Position numbers and translations under genes: made by a program. This document shows, one piece after another, positions 19,501 to 27,871 of a DNA stretch of 30,622 nt. The DNA is from a virus. The notes under the pieces were generated by a model. That model saw only the letters and a program-made list of their open reading frames with translations, ran no database searches and had not been told where the DNA came from. The DNA lies in IMG/VR virus record IMGVR_UViG_3300009180_000141, positions 1 to 30,622 of that record, one strand, 5' to 3'. The number at the start of each line of letters is the position of its first letter. Position 1 is the stretch's first letter.

Positions 19501-22500
19501 TGGATTTTCTTGTGAATTGATTAATACTTTGTAATTAGCACTAGAATAACTTACTACGAATGTTGTAGAAATTCCAGATTTTACATTTAATTTTATTATA
19601 TCATTTGCAATTATTCCATGAGTAGAAGATGTGGAAACCTTGCAAGTGTTTTCAGTTAAACTACCAGTGATTATATTTCTATTTGTAGTAAATTTATGAA
19701 GACCAGATCCTGGTGAACTATAACTAATAAAGTTAGGAGTATTTGTGTCATAAGTATATTGTTTATTATTGACCAAACGTATAACATCATCTTCTAATTT
19801 GATTATATAAAGATTTTGTATTGTATCCAAATTACCTAATTCAGAAACTATAGTAGAATTTCCTGCAGAGTAAGTAATTTTTTCTCCATTTTTAAATTTA
19901 TTATTTGGTAAATATATACCACCTGTTGGTATATATTTTGTATAAGATACTCCATATCCTAAGGGATAAATTGTTAGAGTAGTTCCTATTCCTACTGATT
20001 TATCTGATAGTAAGCAAACAGATTGTGTTGGGTTAAAATAGTATGATTGGTTGATTTCAGAAAATGTGTTTGGATTCTCTTGATATGTATATTCAAATTG
20101 ATTTGAAAGAATCTCTACAGTTTCTGTAGAAAGATGATTTGGAGAACCAGAATCTCTTAAAACATTTACAAGATTATTTTTATAATCCAATCCAATTATT
20201 TTTAAAACTTCATTGCCAATTTTTAAATAAGAATCTACATTAAGTTGTAAAATTGAATCTCGTATTTGAATAGATGTAACTAATCCAGTAACGCTAGAAT
20301 TTGAAATACTTGTGGTAAGACCAGTTTTTATAGATTTAGTTGAAATTTGTCTAAATCCTTCAATATTACTATAAGTGCTACTAGATATTCCAGTTATTTT
20401 TACATAAGTATTATTTTTTAATGAATGATAAGTAGATGCAATTCCAATTACAATATTACCATCAGATATAAATGTTATATTTGATAGTGAATAAGTAATA
20501 TTTTCAATGGTACTTATTCCTACTCCATCTAATTCAGATACTTTTGCAATAACACCTAGACCAGAAGTTCCTTCATTATCAAATACAATAGAATCATTGA
20601 TTTGATAATCTATTCCTCCATTTATAATATCAATATTTTCAACCTTTCCATCTGAAGATTTTTCTACAATAATATCCTTTTGATTAATGTCATTAAAGAA
20701 TTGAAAGTATTCATATACATGATTTTTATCATCTACATTATATGATTTTGTATATTTTGTAATATCTAAATTATTAAAATTTAAATTTTGATTATACTTC
20801 AAATCAAAATTCTCCTTGGGCGCATTGCAATTATAAGTATCTCCTATGATATAAGGAAACTCTGGAGTATCAGAAGTGTCAAATGTACAGAAGTACGCAT
20901 ATACTCCCTTTGGATATTCTGGAGTAATGCAGAATCTTCCATTATGTTCATCTAAATTTCCAGAATTTGTAAATTGATATTCTTCTACAAAGTTAATATA
21001 GGTTGGAACTAGTTTATTTAAACTGTATCCACTTCTCATTCTTACAATTCCACCAGTTCCATCAATATTTTTAAATGCAAAGGGTCCATAAATTGGACAC
21101 CCATCATATGACCACCCAATGATTGGAGAATGTTGTGTTGGAATTGATGATATATTAAAATATTTTCTTAAATTATCAGTGAGAAAATATACTCCATAAG
21201 TATTTCCGATATAAGAATAATTCTTACCAAAAATTAAACCATCTTTAGTTTTGGAAATTGTAAATCTAGTTACATCATTAATAGTCCATGATTTAATATT
21301 TGCTTTTAATTTTAAATTTTTTCCAATTGGAACTATCTCAATAAATGTATTTGTTGATGCATATCCAACTCCAGGATTAATTATTTTAACGCTTGTTATT
21401 TTTCCATCTTGGATAATTGGTTGTAAATTTGCACCAAATCCATTTCCCTGAACTGTAATATTGAAAGAGTTAAAATAATTTTCGCCAGAAGATTTGACAA
21501 TAACTTCATTTATTTTTCCATCAATAATAACTGGCTCTAAGAAACATCCCTCACCTTCTAGAATAGTTACCTCTGGATATTTTTCATAATTAAAGATTGA
21601 AGTATATCCAAAATTATCTACATACTCTGTATGGTCTGCTCTTGGGGAAGCACTTACTACATATCCACTGATATTGGGAACAATAGTTGCATTATAACCA
21701 ATTGTTGATATCCCAGAAACTGTAATATTCCCTAAAATTTCAACTCTAATTGGAGAATATTCTATGTAATAATACGTATATGTACTTCTTGAAGTAATAT
21801 TAATATAAGTTATATAATTTTTAGTTGATGATAATTTAAATCTATTATCGTCAATTTTAACAATATAATAATTTTCATTAACAATTAACCCACCTATTGG
21901 ACCTCCATTAAATCCTGATATTGGTTCATATGAATAAACTACTTCTTCACCTGTAGAAAACCCATGATTTTCTACTTCTATAATATCTTCTTGAATATTT
22001 ACATTAGAATGAATAAATGATATTTTTTTATATTCAAAATCCTTATCATTTTTATCTACAATAACATTATCTATTCCCTTTTTAGGTAATATTGCACTAA
22101 ATTTTTGAATTCCATTTCCATATGTTCTAATATTAATTAAATTTTTTCCAAATAAAGCATCTTCTTTATTAAATGCCAATTTTAGCGAAGTTCCATATCC
22201 AGTATTTACTGCATAATAAATTGCATTATTAATTAAATATCCATCATTAGATACTGTTCCTATACCAATTGGAGATGATCCTAGAGTTTCATATCGAATT
22301 GGTTCTCCAGTTACAAATCTGTGAGGATTATCAAAAATAAAAGTATCTGATATAGTATTAACTATTGAACTTTTTGTTGATGAATTGAATATAACTTCAT
22401 GAGTTACATTTTTCATTTTTACTTTAGTTGAAGTTATATCATTATTCCCACCAAAAATTTTAACAGTAGGAGTTTCTACATAATCAAATCCAGGATCTAC

Positions 22501-24828
22501 AACTGAAATACTTACTTTATTACCTCTTAACTGTGGAATTATTTTTGCATTTGTGTATTCTTGATCATAATATGTAATTTTAAATTGTGGCGGATTGTAC
22601 AAATTATAATCTTCACCAAAATTTAAAACATCTAAAGATACTATTGGTCCATAGTAAACTTTATCAAATGATTTGTAATTTTTAATTTCTACTCCATTAG
22701 TAAAAATACCAATTCCACCTGAAGGAGTTTTTTCCTTTGTCTTAGTTATTTCTGAATTTTTTGGAATTTTTTTAAATAATTTAGATGAATTAAAATTGTA
22801 TCCATATTGATTATTGGGTTTTAATTTAATATTAGTGACTTTTGAGTTAATATTACCTTTTGTGTCATATTCAAATAATTGAACAAATGAAGATATTCCA
22901 ACATTTTCTCTGGAATAGCATAATTTTATTTGAGTAGATGAAATAGTTTTTACATAATAAGATATTCCTGTTTGTATACCTACTTCATTTTTAAAATTTG
23001 AAGTTGTAGAATAATCTACTACAGTTACACAATCTCCATCAAAAAAGTTATATTCAGATTGACTATTTAAAGTATAATCAATATTTACATCAAATGAAGA
23101 TTCAAATTCTAAAGGAGTAATAATATATTCTGGTAACCCATTAGATGTTAAATAATAGTAATTATTATCCAAATATAGATCTTGAATATTTGCAGTAAGA
23201 TTTAAATTTTTATATGATGATTTTTTAAGTTTTCTTCTGAATAACACATTTTTTCCTAATGGAAATTCTACTAAAGGAACAGTAAATTCTTTTGGTGATA
23301 AAACTTTTACTGACAAATCACTAGCAACTAATGTATTAGTATTTTCTAAATATAAATCTACAAAATCTCCAGTTCTTAAATTATGATCATATTTTGTTAA
23401 GGAAGCACCATTTTCTAAAGAAAATCCTTCTTTTTGATAATTTCTAATTTCAGGTGTAATTTCAGTTACTGATACCCCACAAAATACACTGATTGGATGA
23501 TTATAAATTAAAGATTTTGTTAAAGTACTTTCTTCTGTAGATCCAAAACTTTCAATTTGTATTGGATCATTATCCAAAGAATAAATTGCATCTGAAGATT
23601 TTAAACTAGATAAAACATTACACAATCTAAATTTAACAATATTATCTAAATTTTCATTATCATATGCATATACATAATGATCAGAAAATACTTTTGTTTT
23701 TTTGGAAATTGAAGCTGTTACTCCTGTGCAATTTAAAAATTGATTATTTGTTTTATCTGAATAAGATATTATTAAATTTTCTATTTGTAAAGTTCCAGTA
23801 TTGCCAAATCCAATAGTTGAATTTACATTAATGGTATTTGCATTTATTTCAATATCTTCTACTACAAATGTCTTTGGAGTTGCTTTAAAGGTTCCTGAGA
23901 TGCTTCCTTTTGGATTTAAGTTATTTGAATATCCAGAGAATAATTTTAATTTGTAAAAAGTTTCATTGCTATTATTGGTATATGATTGAATATCATAAAT
24001 TGATCCATTTGCAGGTAACACTTCATAATTTGCAAATGCATCTTGATATAAAGTTTGACCCCTAGTATTGTAAGGATTACCTTCCATCAGTTCACATACA
24101 AAAGTTTCTGTTACTACCCACTTGTCATCTGATGGAGTAAAACAATAATCATCAGGTTTAATTATTTTTACTTCTTCACCATAAAGAACTCTGAATAAAA
24201 TCTTAAATGCTTCATCTGTTCCTTTTGATTGATAAAAACTTTTTGCTTTACTTATAAAATTCTGAACATTGATTTTTGAATTAAATTCAATTTCCTCAAA
24301 TCCTGGAGTGAATTGATATTTTGTTTTTCTAAAAAATTCTTGTAAGAATAAATTACTTAAATTATGTACAGTAGAAAGACCAGTATGGGAATTTGATTCA
24401 GTCTGTAAAAATGTTAAATATTCTGGATTATTATCTTCACTAAGAGAACTAATTGCACTGAATCCTCTTATACATCCAGTAAAAGAAGTTGTGGTGATTC
24501 CAGTGTAAGTAATAATTTCATCGTCAATTTTTAAAAGTCCATACTTATTTGGCCAACCATCAGTAGAAGTTACATAAATGGTATCGTCATAAAATTCTAT
24601 ATCAGAAGTTAACTTAGTAGATGCTATTAATTTTTTAGAATCAAATGAATCTATATTTTTATATGATACAAGATTTTCTGCAAGATCTGTGTTTCCACCT
24701 TGAAACTCTTGAGAGTAATAATATTGTGTTAAAAATTCTACAAAATTTGAATTCTCTGAATTTATAAATTCAGGAATCTGATTTTCTAAAATGTCTGTAA
24801 TTTTAACTATATTTTTTTCCTGATTCAT
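16564..24828 (-). CDS. Giant gp7-type baseplate wedge protein with YHYH domain
   Basis: 2754 residues, more than twice T4 gp7 (1032). The N-terminal ~225 residues match the C-terminal domain of T4 gp7 as I recall it. IPEFINSENSNFVEFLTQYY (18-37) compares with MPDSYLLQDSNFEAFCEAYI. SKGTDEAFKILFRVLYGEEV (201-220) compares with STKGIEASYKFLFKVLYNEE. A DDEIITYTGI...CIRGFS module is inserted between them. The rest is a string of beta-type modules: H-x3-TGE (near 840 and 950), PGFDY/PGVGY/GGSNY repeats, and EVLKI...RDSG. A YHYH-type domain lies at about 1225-1330, with GWSYDGCPIYGPFAF, LDEHNGRFCITPEYPKGVY and FPYIIG; the name-giving motif is YAYF here. It follows gp6 by 1 nt, as gene 7 does in T4. 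gp7 joins the wedge to the baseplate; the added modules may face outward (inference). Confidence 0.88.
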   Translation of the reverse strand: MNQEKNIVKITDILENQIPEFINSENSNFVEFLTQYYYSQEFQGGNTDLAENLVSYKNIDSFDSKKLIASTKLTSDIEFYDDTIYVTSTDGWPNKYGLLKIDDEIITYTGITTTSFTGCIRGFSAISSLSEDNNPEYLTFLQTESNSHTGLSTVHNLSNLFLQEFFRKTKYQFTPGFEEIEFNSKINVQNFISKAKSFYQSKGTDEAFKILFRVLYGEEVKIIKPDDYCFTPSDDKWVVTETFVCELMEGNPYNTRGQTLYQDAFANYEVLPANGSIYDIQSYTNNSNETFYKLKLFSGYSNNLNPKGSISGTFKATPKTFVVEDIEINANTINVNSTIGFGNTGTLQIENLIISYSDKTNNQFLNCTGVTASISKKTKVFSDHYVYAYDNENLDNIVKFRLCNVLSSLKSSDAIYSLDNDPIQIESFGSTEESTLTKSLIYNHPISVFCGVSVTEITPEIRNYQKEGFSLENGASLTKYDHNLRTGDFVDLYLENTNTLVASDLSVKVLSPKEFTVPLVEFPLGKNVLFRRKLKKSSYKNLNLTANIQDLYLDNNYYYLTSNGLPEYIITPLEFESSFDVNIDYTLNSQSEYNFFDGDCVTVVDYSTTSNFKNEVGIQTGISYYVKTISSTQIKLCYSRENVGISSFVQLFEYDTKGNINSKVTNIKLKPNNQYGYNFNSSKLFKKIPKNSEITKTKEKTPSGGIGIFTNGVEIKNYKSFDKVYYGPIVSLDVLNFGEDYNLYNPPQFKITYYDQEYTNAKIIPQLRGNKVSISVVDPGFDYVETPTVKIFGGNNDITSTKVKMKNVTHEVIFNSSTKSSIVNTISDTFIFDNPHRFVTGEPIRYETLGSSPIGIGTVSNDGYLINNAIYYAVNTGYGTSLKLAFNKEDALFGKNLINIRTYGNGIQKFSAILPKKGIDNVIVDKNDKDFEYKKISFIHSNVNIQEDIIEVENHGFSTGEEVVYSYEPISGFNGGPIGGLIVNENYYIVKIDDNRFKLSSTKNYITYINITSRSTYTYYYIEYSPIRVEILGNITVSGISTIGYNATIVPNISGYVVSASPRADHTEYVDNFGYTSIFNYEKYPEVTILEGEGCFLEPVIIDGKINEVIVKSSGENYFNSFNITVQGNGFGANLQPIIQDGKITSVKIINPGVGYASTNTFIEIVPIGKNLKLKANIKSWTINDVTRFTISKTKDGLIFGKNYSYIGNTYGVYFLTDNLRKYFNISSIPTQHSPIIGWSYDGCPIYGPFAFKNIDGTGGIVRMRSGYSLNKLVPTYINFVEEYQFTNSGNLDEHNGRFCITPEYPKGVYAYFCTFDTSDTPEFPYIIGDTYNCNAPKENFDLKYNQNLNFNNLDITKYTKSYNVDDKNHVYEYFQFFNDINQKDIIVEKSSDGKVENIDIINGGIDYQINDSIVFDNEGTSGLGVIAKVSELDGVGISTIENITYSLSNITFISDGNIVIGIASTYHSLKNNTYVKITGISSSTYSNIEGFRQISTKSIKTGLTTSISNSSVTGLVTSIQIRDSILQLNVDSYLKIGNEVLKIIGLDYKNNLVNVLRDSGSPNHLSTETVEILSNQFEYTYQENPNTFSEINQSYYFNPTQSVCLLSDKSVGIGTTLTIYPLGYGVSYTKYIPTGGIYLPNNKFKNGEKITYSAGNSTIVSELGNLDTIQNLYIIKLEDDVIRLVNNKQYTYDTNTPNFISYSSPGSGLHKFTTNRNIITGSLTENTCKVSTSSTHGIIANDIIKLNVKSGISTTFVVSYSSANYKVLINSQENPKINVYANQPVIFDLSSVTLNDTEFNLFTDNNFKNRYIGNSKTGIEVIKTSTSLTLNISDYTPRNLYYTLTSNTKKIYTDDLIPYNNSIIINNSIYNTTGSISTSTDYQFTFNLKNTPEVSKYTSDISTISYDVLKSDTKGPIKSITLLSQGSQYKKLPKITSVNTISGNGHNLFPSSTSIGKIISTKVNNTQFICPFDKTLRPSTKIFSTLKLVNNFTVDKINVIYGGSNYINPPIIKLYNFKEDKIISNFSAISLLKNSSINQIKILNPGYGLNSNDNRIITLNNGNGYKILNASVAGTSVFTITLTIQTPVTGFTTANPLEINVGDKITIEGIVNSSSIGNGFNCSDYKYDPFIVSYVDPAYGSQDAAIVRYQLNSYPGSFDSNLSYSAFVIPYKNIPIIETILKENEFYNGEGILDTNIIDNIKNEKITNLVKVKTGLEFSENQIIIGKSSLSQGKILEIGNFNSIFLTDSSVTEVIGGKENRGYLSSNIQKLSDNDYYQKFSYSLKSKIPFQNWNSSISNLSHISGYKKFSDLIVESLPTNKIELNKYSTSNINVILTSYANVNSIHDLDLVTEEDIDSSNEAYSQYLKFNSLRLGQSLKSTNNRVLSIDDISTLFTTEKITPKLLIDTIQSKDTNVLKYEFLLSSTKSFLGSFEYPEYFEVFITRDLDDLNLVSYSYFYDFETLGRKSIFGEFTVEINPNDSNNMLLYFSPTNPYNKIDIKAFKETAPSQVGIATTSIGYTRTVELTQQFPATLTPTPQVFYTIPISECNSGQLIVGFSSLANGIEEYFESSFVNTRTGIFSNLYSESLNKDLGEIGISTNGSNIELTYTGISNIPVTLQANIKFLTNTYAGYNSITKTVSKISSSRVTTSGTTSIGISTISGAYGSSSYIIEVQKTIGVTTQKSLIQINSIHFNDYLNNITYDIIGDVEYEDLSFTSDYNFVGNQYVLYFNPTNSANYDLKIYQASLLSANQ

Positions 24829-24829
24829 T

Positions 24830-26737
24830 TTAAATTCTTACCTTGTTTCCAGTGAAATAACTTGATTCAGGATTAAATTTGCTTCCAGAGCTATTTTCTC
24901 CAGATGCAACAATATCCTTTTCCATTGTAAAATTACTATTTCCAACATCTAATTTTAAGTAAATAGATTTTTTGGCAATAATATCATTTGAATATGGAGT
25001 TGCTTCAATTTCAATAATATTATTTGGTTTTGTAGTTGAAGTAACATTTATATTATCTATATTCAAATTTCCATTAATATAATCAATTGTTCCTATATTG
25101 CTAGAAACAGTTTTAATGGAAGATCTATCAAGATAAAATATAAAAAGTTTTCCAGTTTCCATAGAATTATTTGGAATATCTGATATAAAAACTTCATTCG
25201 CAATTCCTCGAATATAAAATCCACTAGATCTTATATTATATGCACCTTCAGCAGTTGAAATTGCAGTTTCTGTATGAAATCTATTTTCAAAACATATTAG
25301 ATAATTTGTTGGAGAATTTAATATTACTCCTAAATTTCTTCTAATTTTAATTTTTGTAATATTTGATGTGATAGAATTGCTAGTAGCATCTATAACTCTA
25401 AGACATTTGCTATATTTAAATCTTCCTCCAAATTTGTTTAGTTCTGTTGAATTTGAAAAACTGTTCACAGAATCAATAATCTTGGTCTGAAGATCATTTA
25501 CAGAACCAACAAAATTTGAGTTATAATAAACAGTAGAATCTAGTTCAACATAAACTACATTAATATCTACAAATTGTTGTTTGATTCCTGCTATTGTATA
25601 TTTCTTTAATGATTGTAAAATATATTCTTTTGTTGCTTCTGATAGATAATCTGAATTTTTTGGTTTTGCTGCAATGAATACTCTTCCATATTGTGGAGGA
25701 TCTAGATCCTCTCCACCATATGCAGTTACTGATTCTATATTTGGGTAAATAGATGGTATTAATGCTTCATAATCACTAGAAGTTACTGCTCTATATTGAG
25801 ATGAATAAAGTCTTGGTGCATAATATCTAACAGACTCTATAGATTGAATATTATCTCCATTCTGTGATGCTGTATTAGCGATTATAGTTCCAACTTTACC
25901 ACTTAAATTATTTCCTGTATTATTATCACCTAAGATGGTTCCAGAAAATGTAAAGTTAGAAGCACCATTACCATCTTTACCATTGGTGGTAATATATGTT
26001 GCAGTTATATAATTCAGATTTGATAATTTACTTCCAATTATTCCATCTCCAAAAAATATTTCATATTTTTCATCAGATATCTCTTGAGTTAAAAATATTT
26101 TAGAAATGGAAGATATTCCTACAATATTATCTACAGCAGAATATTCTTCTGCTGTACTATCATTTTTAGTATTTTTAACATTAACTCTAATTGTAGATGT
26201 ATCAATATATGGATTTGGTAAAATATATTTTTGATTTGGTTGTGAAGTATCTACTGTAAAGCTCTTACTTAAAAATGATCCTTCATAAATGTCAACTTCA
26301 CTAAAAATTGCTTCTCCATTTGATACTCCAACTGTAATATCTTCTGGAATTGAAAAAATATAACTTGTATTGTCTAAATTACCAGTACAAACTGTACCAG
26401 CCTTAAGTGTAACTGTTTGAACTGAAGTTGCAATATCAGTTAAGATGAAAGAAATATTTGCTTTTGCTGCACGTCTTGATAAAGGAACATATCCAATATT
26501 TCTTGCAAGAGATACTACATTTTCACGAATTGTAGCAGAATCTAAAAATGCCTCATTCGTCACCATATTGGTGTTATAGGCAGTTAGATATGTGTTATAT
26601 GCAAGAACATCAATTAGAACTGAAAAATTAGAACCTTCAAAATCAAAGTCTGTAAAAGTTGAACTTGCTCTCAGGTAATCTTTAATAGATGTTCTAATCT
26701 GATCAAAATCTAGATTAGTAAACTGTATAAATGCCAT
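24830..26737 (-). CDS. 6: Baseplate wedge protein gp6
   Basis: 635 residues; T4 gp6 is 660. gp6 forms the continuous inner ring of the baseplate (the gpJ-like fold of contractile tails). Diagnostic segments: DFDFEGSNFSVLIDVLAYNT (30-49, compare DYDFEGSRLNVLCDLLAYNT in T4); ENVVSLARNIGYVPLSRRAA; FFGDGIIGSKLS (near 228); TTNGKDGNGASNF (compare STNGADANGAVGF); SDYEALIPSIYPNIESVTAY; and VFIAAKPKNSDYLS (near 352, compare AFIAAKPKSGLYL). The start ATG overlaps the stop of gp25 by one base (TAATG), indicating tight coupling. The length is close to T4, so this inner-ring protein has not gained the modules seen in its neighbours. Confidence 0.96.
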   Translation of the reverse strand: MAFIQFTNLDFDQIRTSIKDYLRASSTFTDFDFEGSNFSVLIDVLAYNTYLTAYNTNMVTNEAFLDSATIRENVVSLARNIGYVPLSRRAAKANISFILTDIATSVQTVTLKAGTVCTGNLDNTSYIFSIPEDITVGVSNGEAIFSEVDIYEGSFLSKSFTVDTSQPNQKYILPNPYIDTSTIRVNVKNTKNDSTAEEYSAVDNIVGISSISKIFLTQEISDEKYEIFFGDGIIGSKLSNLNYITATYITTNGKDGNGASNFTFSGTILGDNNTGNNLSGKVGTIIANTASQNGDNIQSIESVRYYAPRLYSSQYRAVTSSDYEALIPSIYPNIESVTAYGGEDLDPPQYGRVFIAAKPKNSDYLSEATKEYILQSLKKYTIAGIKQQFVDINVVYVELDSTVYYNSNFVGSVNDLQTKIIDSVNSFSNSTELNKFGGRFKYSKCLRVIDATSNSITSNITKIKIRRNLGVILNSPTNYLICFENRFHTETAISTAEGAYNIRSSGFYIRGIANEVFISDIPNNSMETGKLFIFYLDRSSIKTVSSNIGTIDYINGNLNIDNINVTSTTKPNNIIEIEATPYSNDIIAKKSIYLKLDVGNSNFTMEKDIVASGENSSGSKFNPESSYFTGNKVRI

Positions 26738-27141
26738 TAGTATCTAGTTGGTTGTAATATGAAACTGATTGCCTGAGTTGGCACTGCTAAACCTACGATA
26801 TCATAGACAATATAAACATTAAGTTCATTATCATCAGGAAATACATTTACTGTAACTTTTCTTGTAATGACTCTAGGTTCAAAATTAGAAATCAATATTC
26901 TAATTTCTTGTTCTATGGGATCTGCAATGCCACTATCAGCAAGTTCAAAAAAGTAATTTTCAACTTTTGATCCCAAAAGTGAGTTAAAAAATCTTTCGCC
27001 AACCTTTGTTCTGATTAAATTGACTACAGATCTTTTAATTGAATCTTCATTTTTAAGAACAGCAATGTCATTAGTCACAGGATGACGTAAAAACGATAAA
27101 CTAATGTCCTTAAATCCCCTAGAAATGTTCTCTAATGCCAC
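26737..27141 (-). CDS. 25: Baseplate wedge protein gp25 (lysozyme-like family), GTG start
   Basis: 134 residues; T4 gp25 is 132. Member of the GPW/gp25 family, which bundles the wedge core and touches the sheath in all contractile injection systems. Family signs are SIKRSVVNLIRTKVGERFFN (34-53, compare SIKNSLLGIITTRKGSRPFD), the start of the family-typical EPR motif at 88-90 (NFEPRV), and alternating strands in VTVNVFPDDNELNVYIVYDI. The start codon is GTG. A TAA stop in frame lies immediately upstream, so no earlier start is possible, and the N-terminus aligns with the family length. An AATAAATA late-promoter-like element lies at 27165-27172. No strong Shine-Dalgarno sequence is visible. Confidence 0.96.
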   Translation of the reverse strand: MALENISRGFKDISLSFLRHPVTNDIAVLKNEDSIKRSVVNLIRTKVGERFFNSLLGSKVENYFFELADSGIADPIEQEIRILISNFEPRVITRKVTVNVFPDDNELNVYIVYDIVGLAVPTQAISFILQPTRY

Positions 27142-27164
27142 TTATTGTTCAAATTAGATACATT

Positions 27165-27172
27165 TATTTATT
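27165..27172 (-). promoter_or_regulatory. T4-late-like promoter element before gp25
   Basis: AATAAATA on the minus strand, 23 nt before the GTG of gp25. It differs from the T4 late consensus TATAAATA in the first base only. It overlaps the stop codon of the 81-aa gene. Confidence 0.4.
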
Positions 27173-27413
27173 GAGGTTTGCCATAAGAAGGTTCAGTTCC
27201 ATATTCCCAATCATCATAGTCACTATCATTTCGAATTTTCTCATGAAATTCTGTTTGTTCTTTTAAATGATGAGTTCCTTTAGGCATATCATCATGCATA
27301 ATTTCCTGTAGAGTTCTTTTTTCCTCTAGTGCTCCATAATCAGTTGCAAGTTTAGTGGTTCCCCACATCTTATACATGTATTCTTTGTCTCTGTCTACTA
27401 GATTCTTAGCCAT
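27168..27413 (-). CDS. Small acidic hypothetical protein at head of the structural operon
   Basis: 81 residues, rich in Asp, Glu, Lys and His (MAKNLVDRDKEYMYKMWG ... HDDMPKGTHHLKEQ ... DDWEYGTEPSYGKPQ), with no signal peptide or membrane segment. I do not recognise a domain. It has the best ribosome-binding site in the window: AGGAG 4 nt before ATG. Part of that site lies at the foot of a 7-bp hairpin (27421-27439). It is the first gene after the terminator at 27524-27547, so it heads the leftward structural operon. It precedes gp25 by 26 nt. Confidence 0.75.
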   Translation of the reverse strand: MAKNLVDRDKEYMYKMWGTTKLATDYGALEEKRTLQEIMHDDMPKGTHHLKEQTEFHEKIRNDSDYDDWEYGTEPSYGKPQ

Positions 27414-27417
27414 TTTT

Positions 27418-27439
27418 CTCCTAATTCAAAGTGAATTAG
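27418..27439 (-). promoter_or_regulatory. Hairpin overlapping the ribosome-binding site of the 81-aa gene
   Basis: An inverted repeat CTAATTC / GAATTAG (7 bp, 5-nt loop, 27421-27439) lies in the leader. The Shine-Dalgarno AGGAG occupies 27418-27422, so two of its bases are in the 3' arm of the stem and the rest directly follow it. Folding could hide or expose the site at the head of the structural operon. Regulation is inference. Confidence 0.45.
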
Positions 27440-27523
27440 AACTTTTAAAGGGGTTTCTATCCCTATCTAGTACTATCTATGAAAGAGAAACGCTTGCGCT
27501 CTGTAAGAGATGCGTGAGAGCAC

Positions 27524-27547
27524 AAAAAAAGGACCTACAAGGGTCCT
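27524..27547 (-). terminator. Rho-independent terminator
   Basis: On the minus strand a 6-bp stem AGGACC / GGTCCT with a 6-nt loop is followed directly by seven T residues. It lies 9 nt beyond the stop of the 46-aa gene and about 110 nt before the 81-aa gene, so it separates the glycosyltransferase transcript from the structural operon. The stem is short but GC-rich for this genome. Confidence 0.8.
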
Positions 27548-27556
27548 CTGAGAATA

Positions 27557-27697
27557 TTACCTACCTTGGCCTCTATACTTTTTAGTAGGTCCATTACGAG
27601 AGCTTCTAGAGTGCTTTGTGTTCTTAGATGTGCCCTGACGAGTATTCTTGGGCCTACTCTCAATTTTGTTGCCATTTAGGGAAGCTCTTTTTGCCAT
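27557..27697 (-). CDS. Very basic 46-residue cyanophage-type protein
   Basis: A 46-residue frame from ATG at 27697 to TAA at 27557-27559. The product begins MAKRASLNGNKIESRPKN and ends SSRNGPTKKYRGQGR. About a third of its residues are Lys or Arg and acidic residues are nearly absent, so nucleic-acid binding is plausible. I associate this pattern (KxTRQG near the middle, YRGQG near the end) with small conserved proteins of T4-like cyanophages of unknown function. It follows the 54-aa gene by 5 nt. Its stop is 9 nt from the hairpin of the terminator, which fits a last gene of the upstream operon. Confidence 0.75.
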   Translation of the reverse strand: MAKRASLNGNKIESRPKNTRQGTSKNTKHSRSSRNGPTKKYRGQGR

Positions 27698-27702
27698 ATT
27701 GT

Positions 27703-27867
27703 TTAGTTATCAGAAATACTTACACATTCTACCACAAGATCCTCTGGATTAGGAACCCCTGTCTTATAAAATTGATTGGCAAGTTCATCCATAATTTCAA
27801 AGGTATCATTTTCTGATATCTCTGTGTAAATTTTTCTACCTTCACAATAGATATTGTACAAGTCCAT
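27703..27867 (-). CDS. Small hypothetical protein (54 aa)
   Basis: 54 residues from ATG at 27867: MDLYNIYCEGRKIYTEISEN, then DTFEIMDELANQFYKTGVPN and PEDLVVECVSISDN. It is acidic, with predicted mixed alpha/beta character. The pattern (YxVYCEGRKIY, then GxPNPEDL) resembles small conserved proteins of T4-like cyanophages of unknown function. It begins 4 nt after the stop of the family-25 glycosyltransferase and is followed 5 nt later by the 46-aa gene, so it belongs to the same transcript. No function can be given. Confidence 0.7.
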   Translation of the reverse strand: MDLYNIYCEGRKIYTEISENDTFEIMDELANQFYKTGVPNPEDLVVECVSISDN

Positions 27868-27871
27868 TAAA

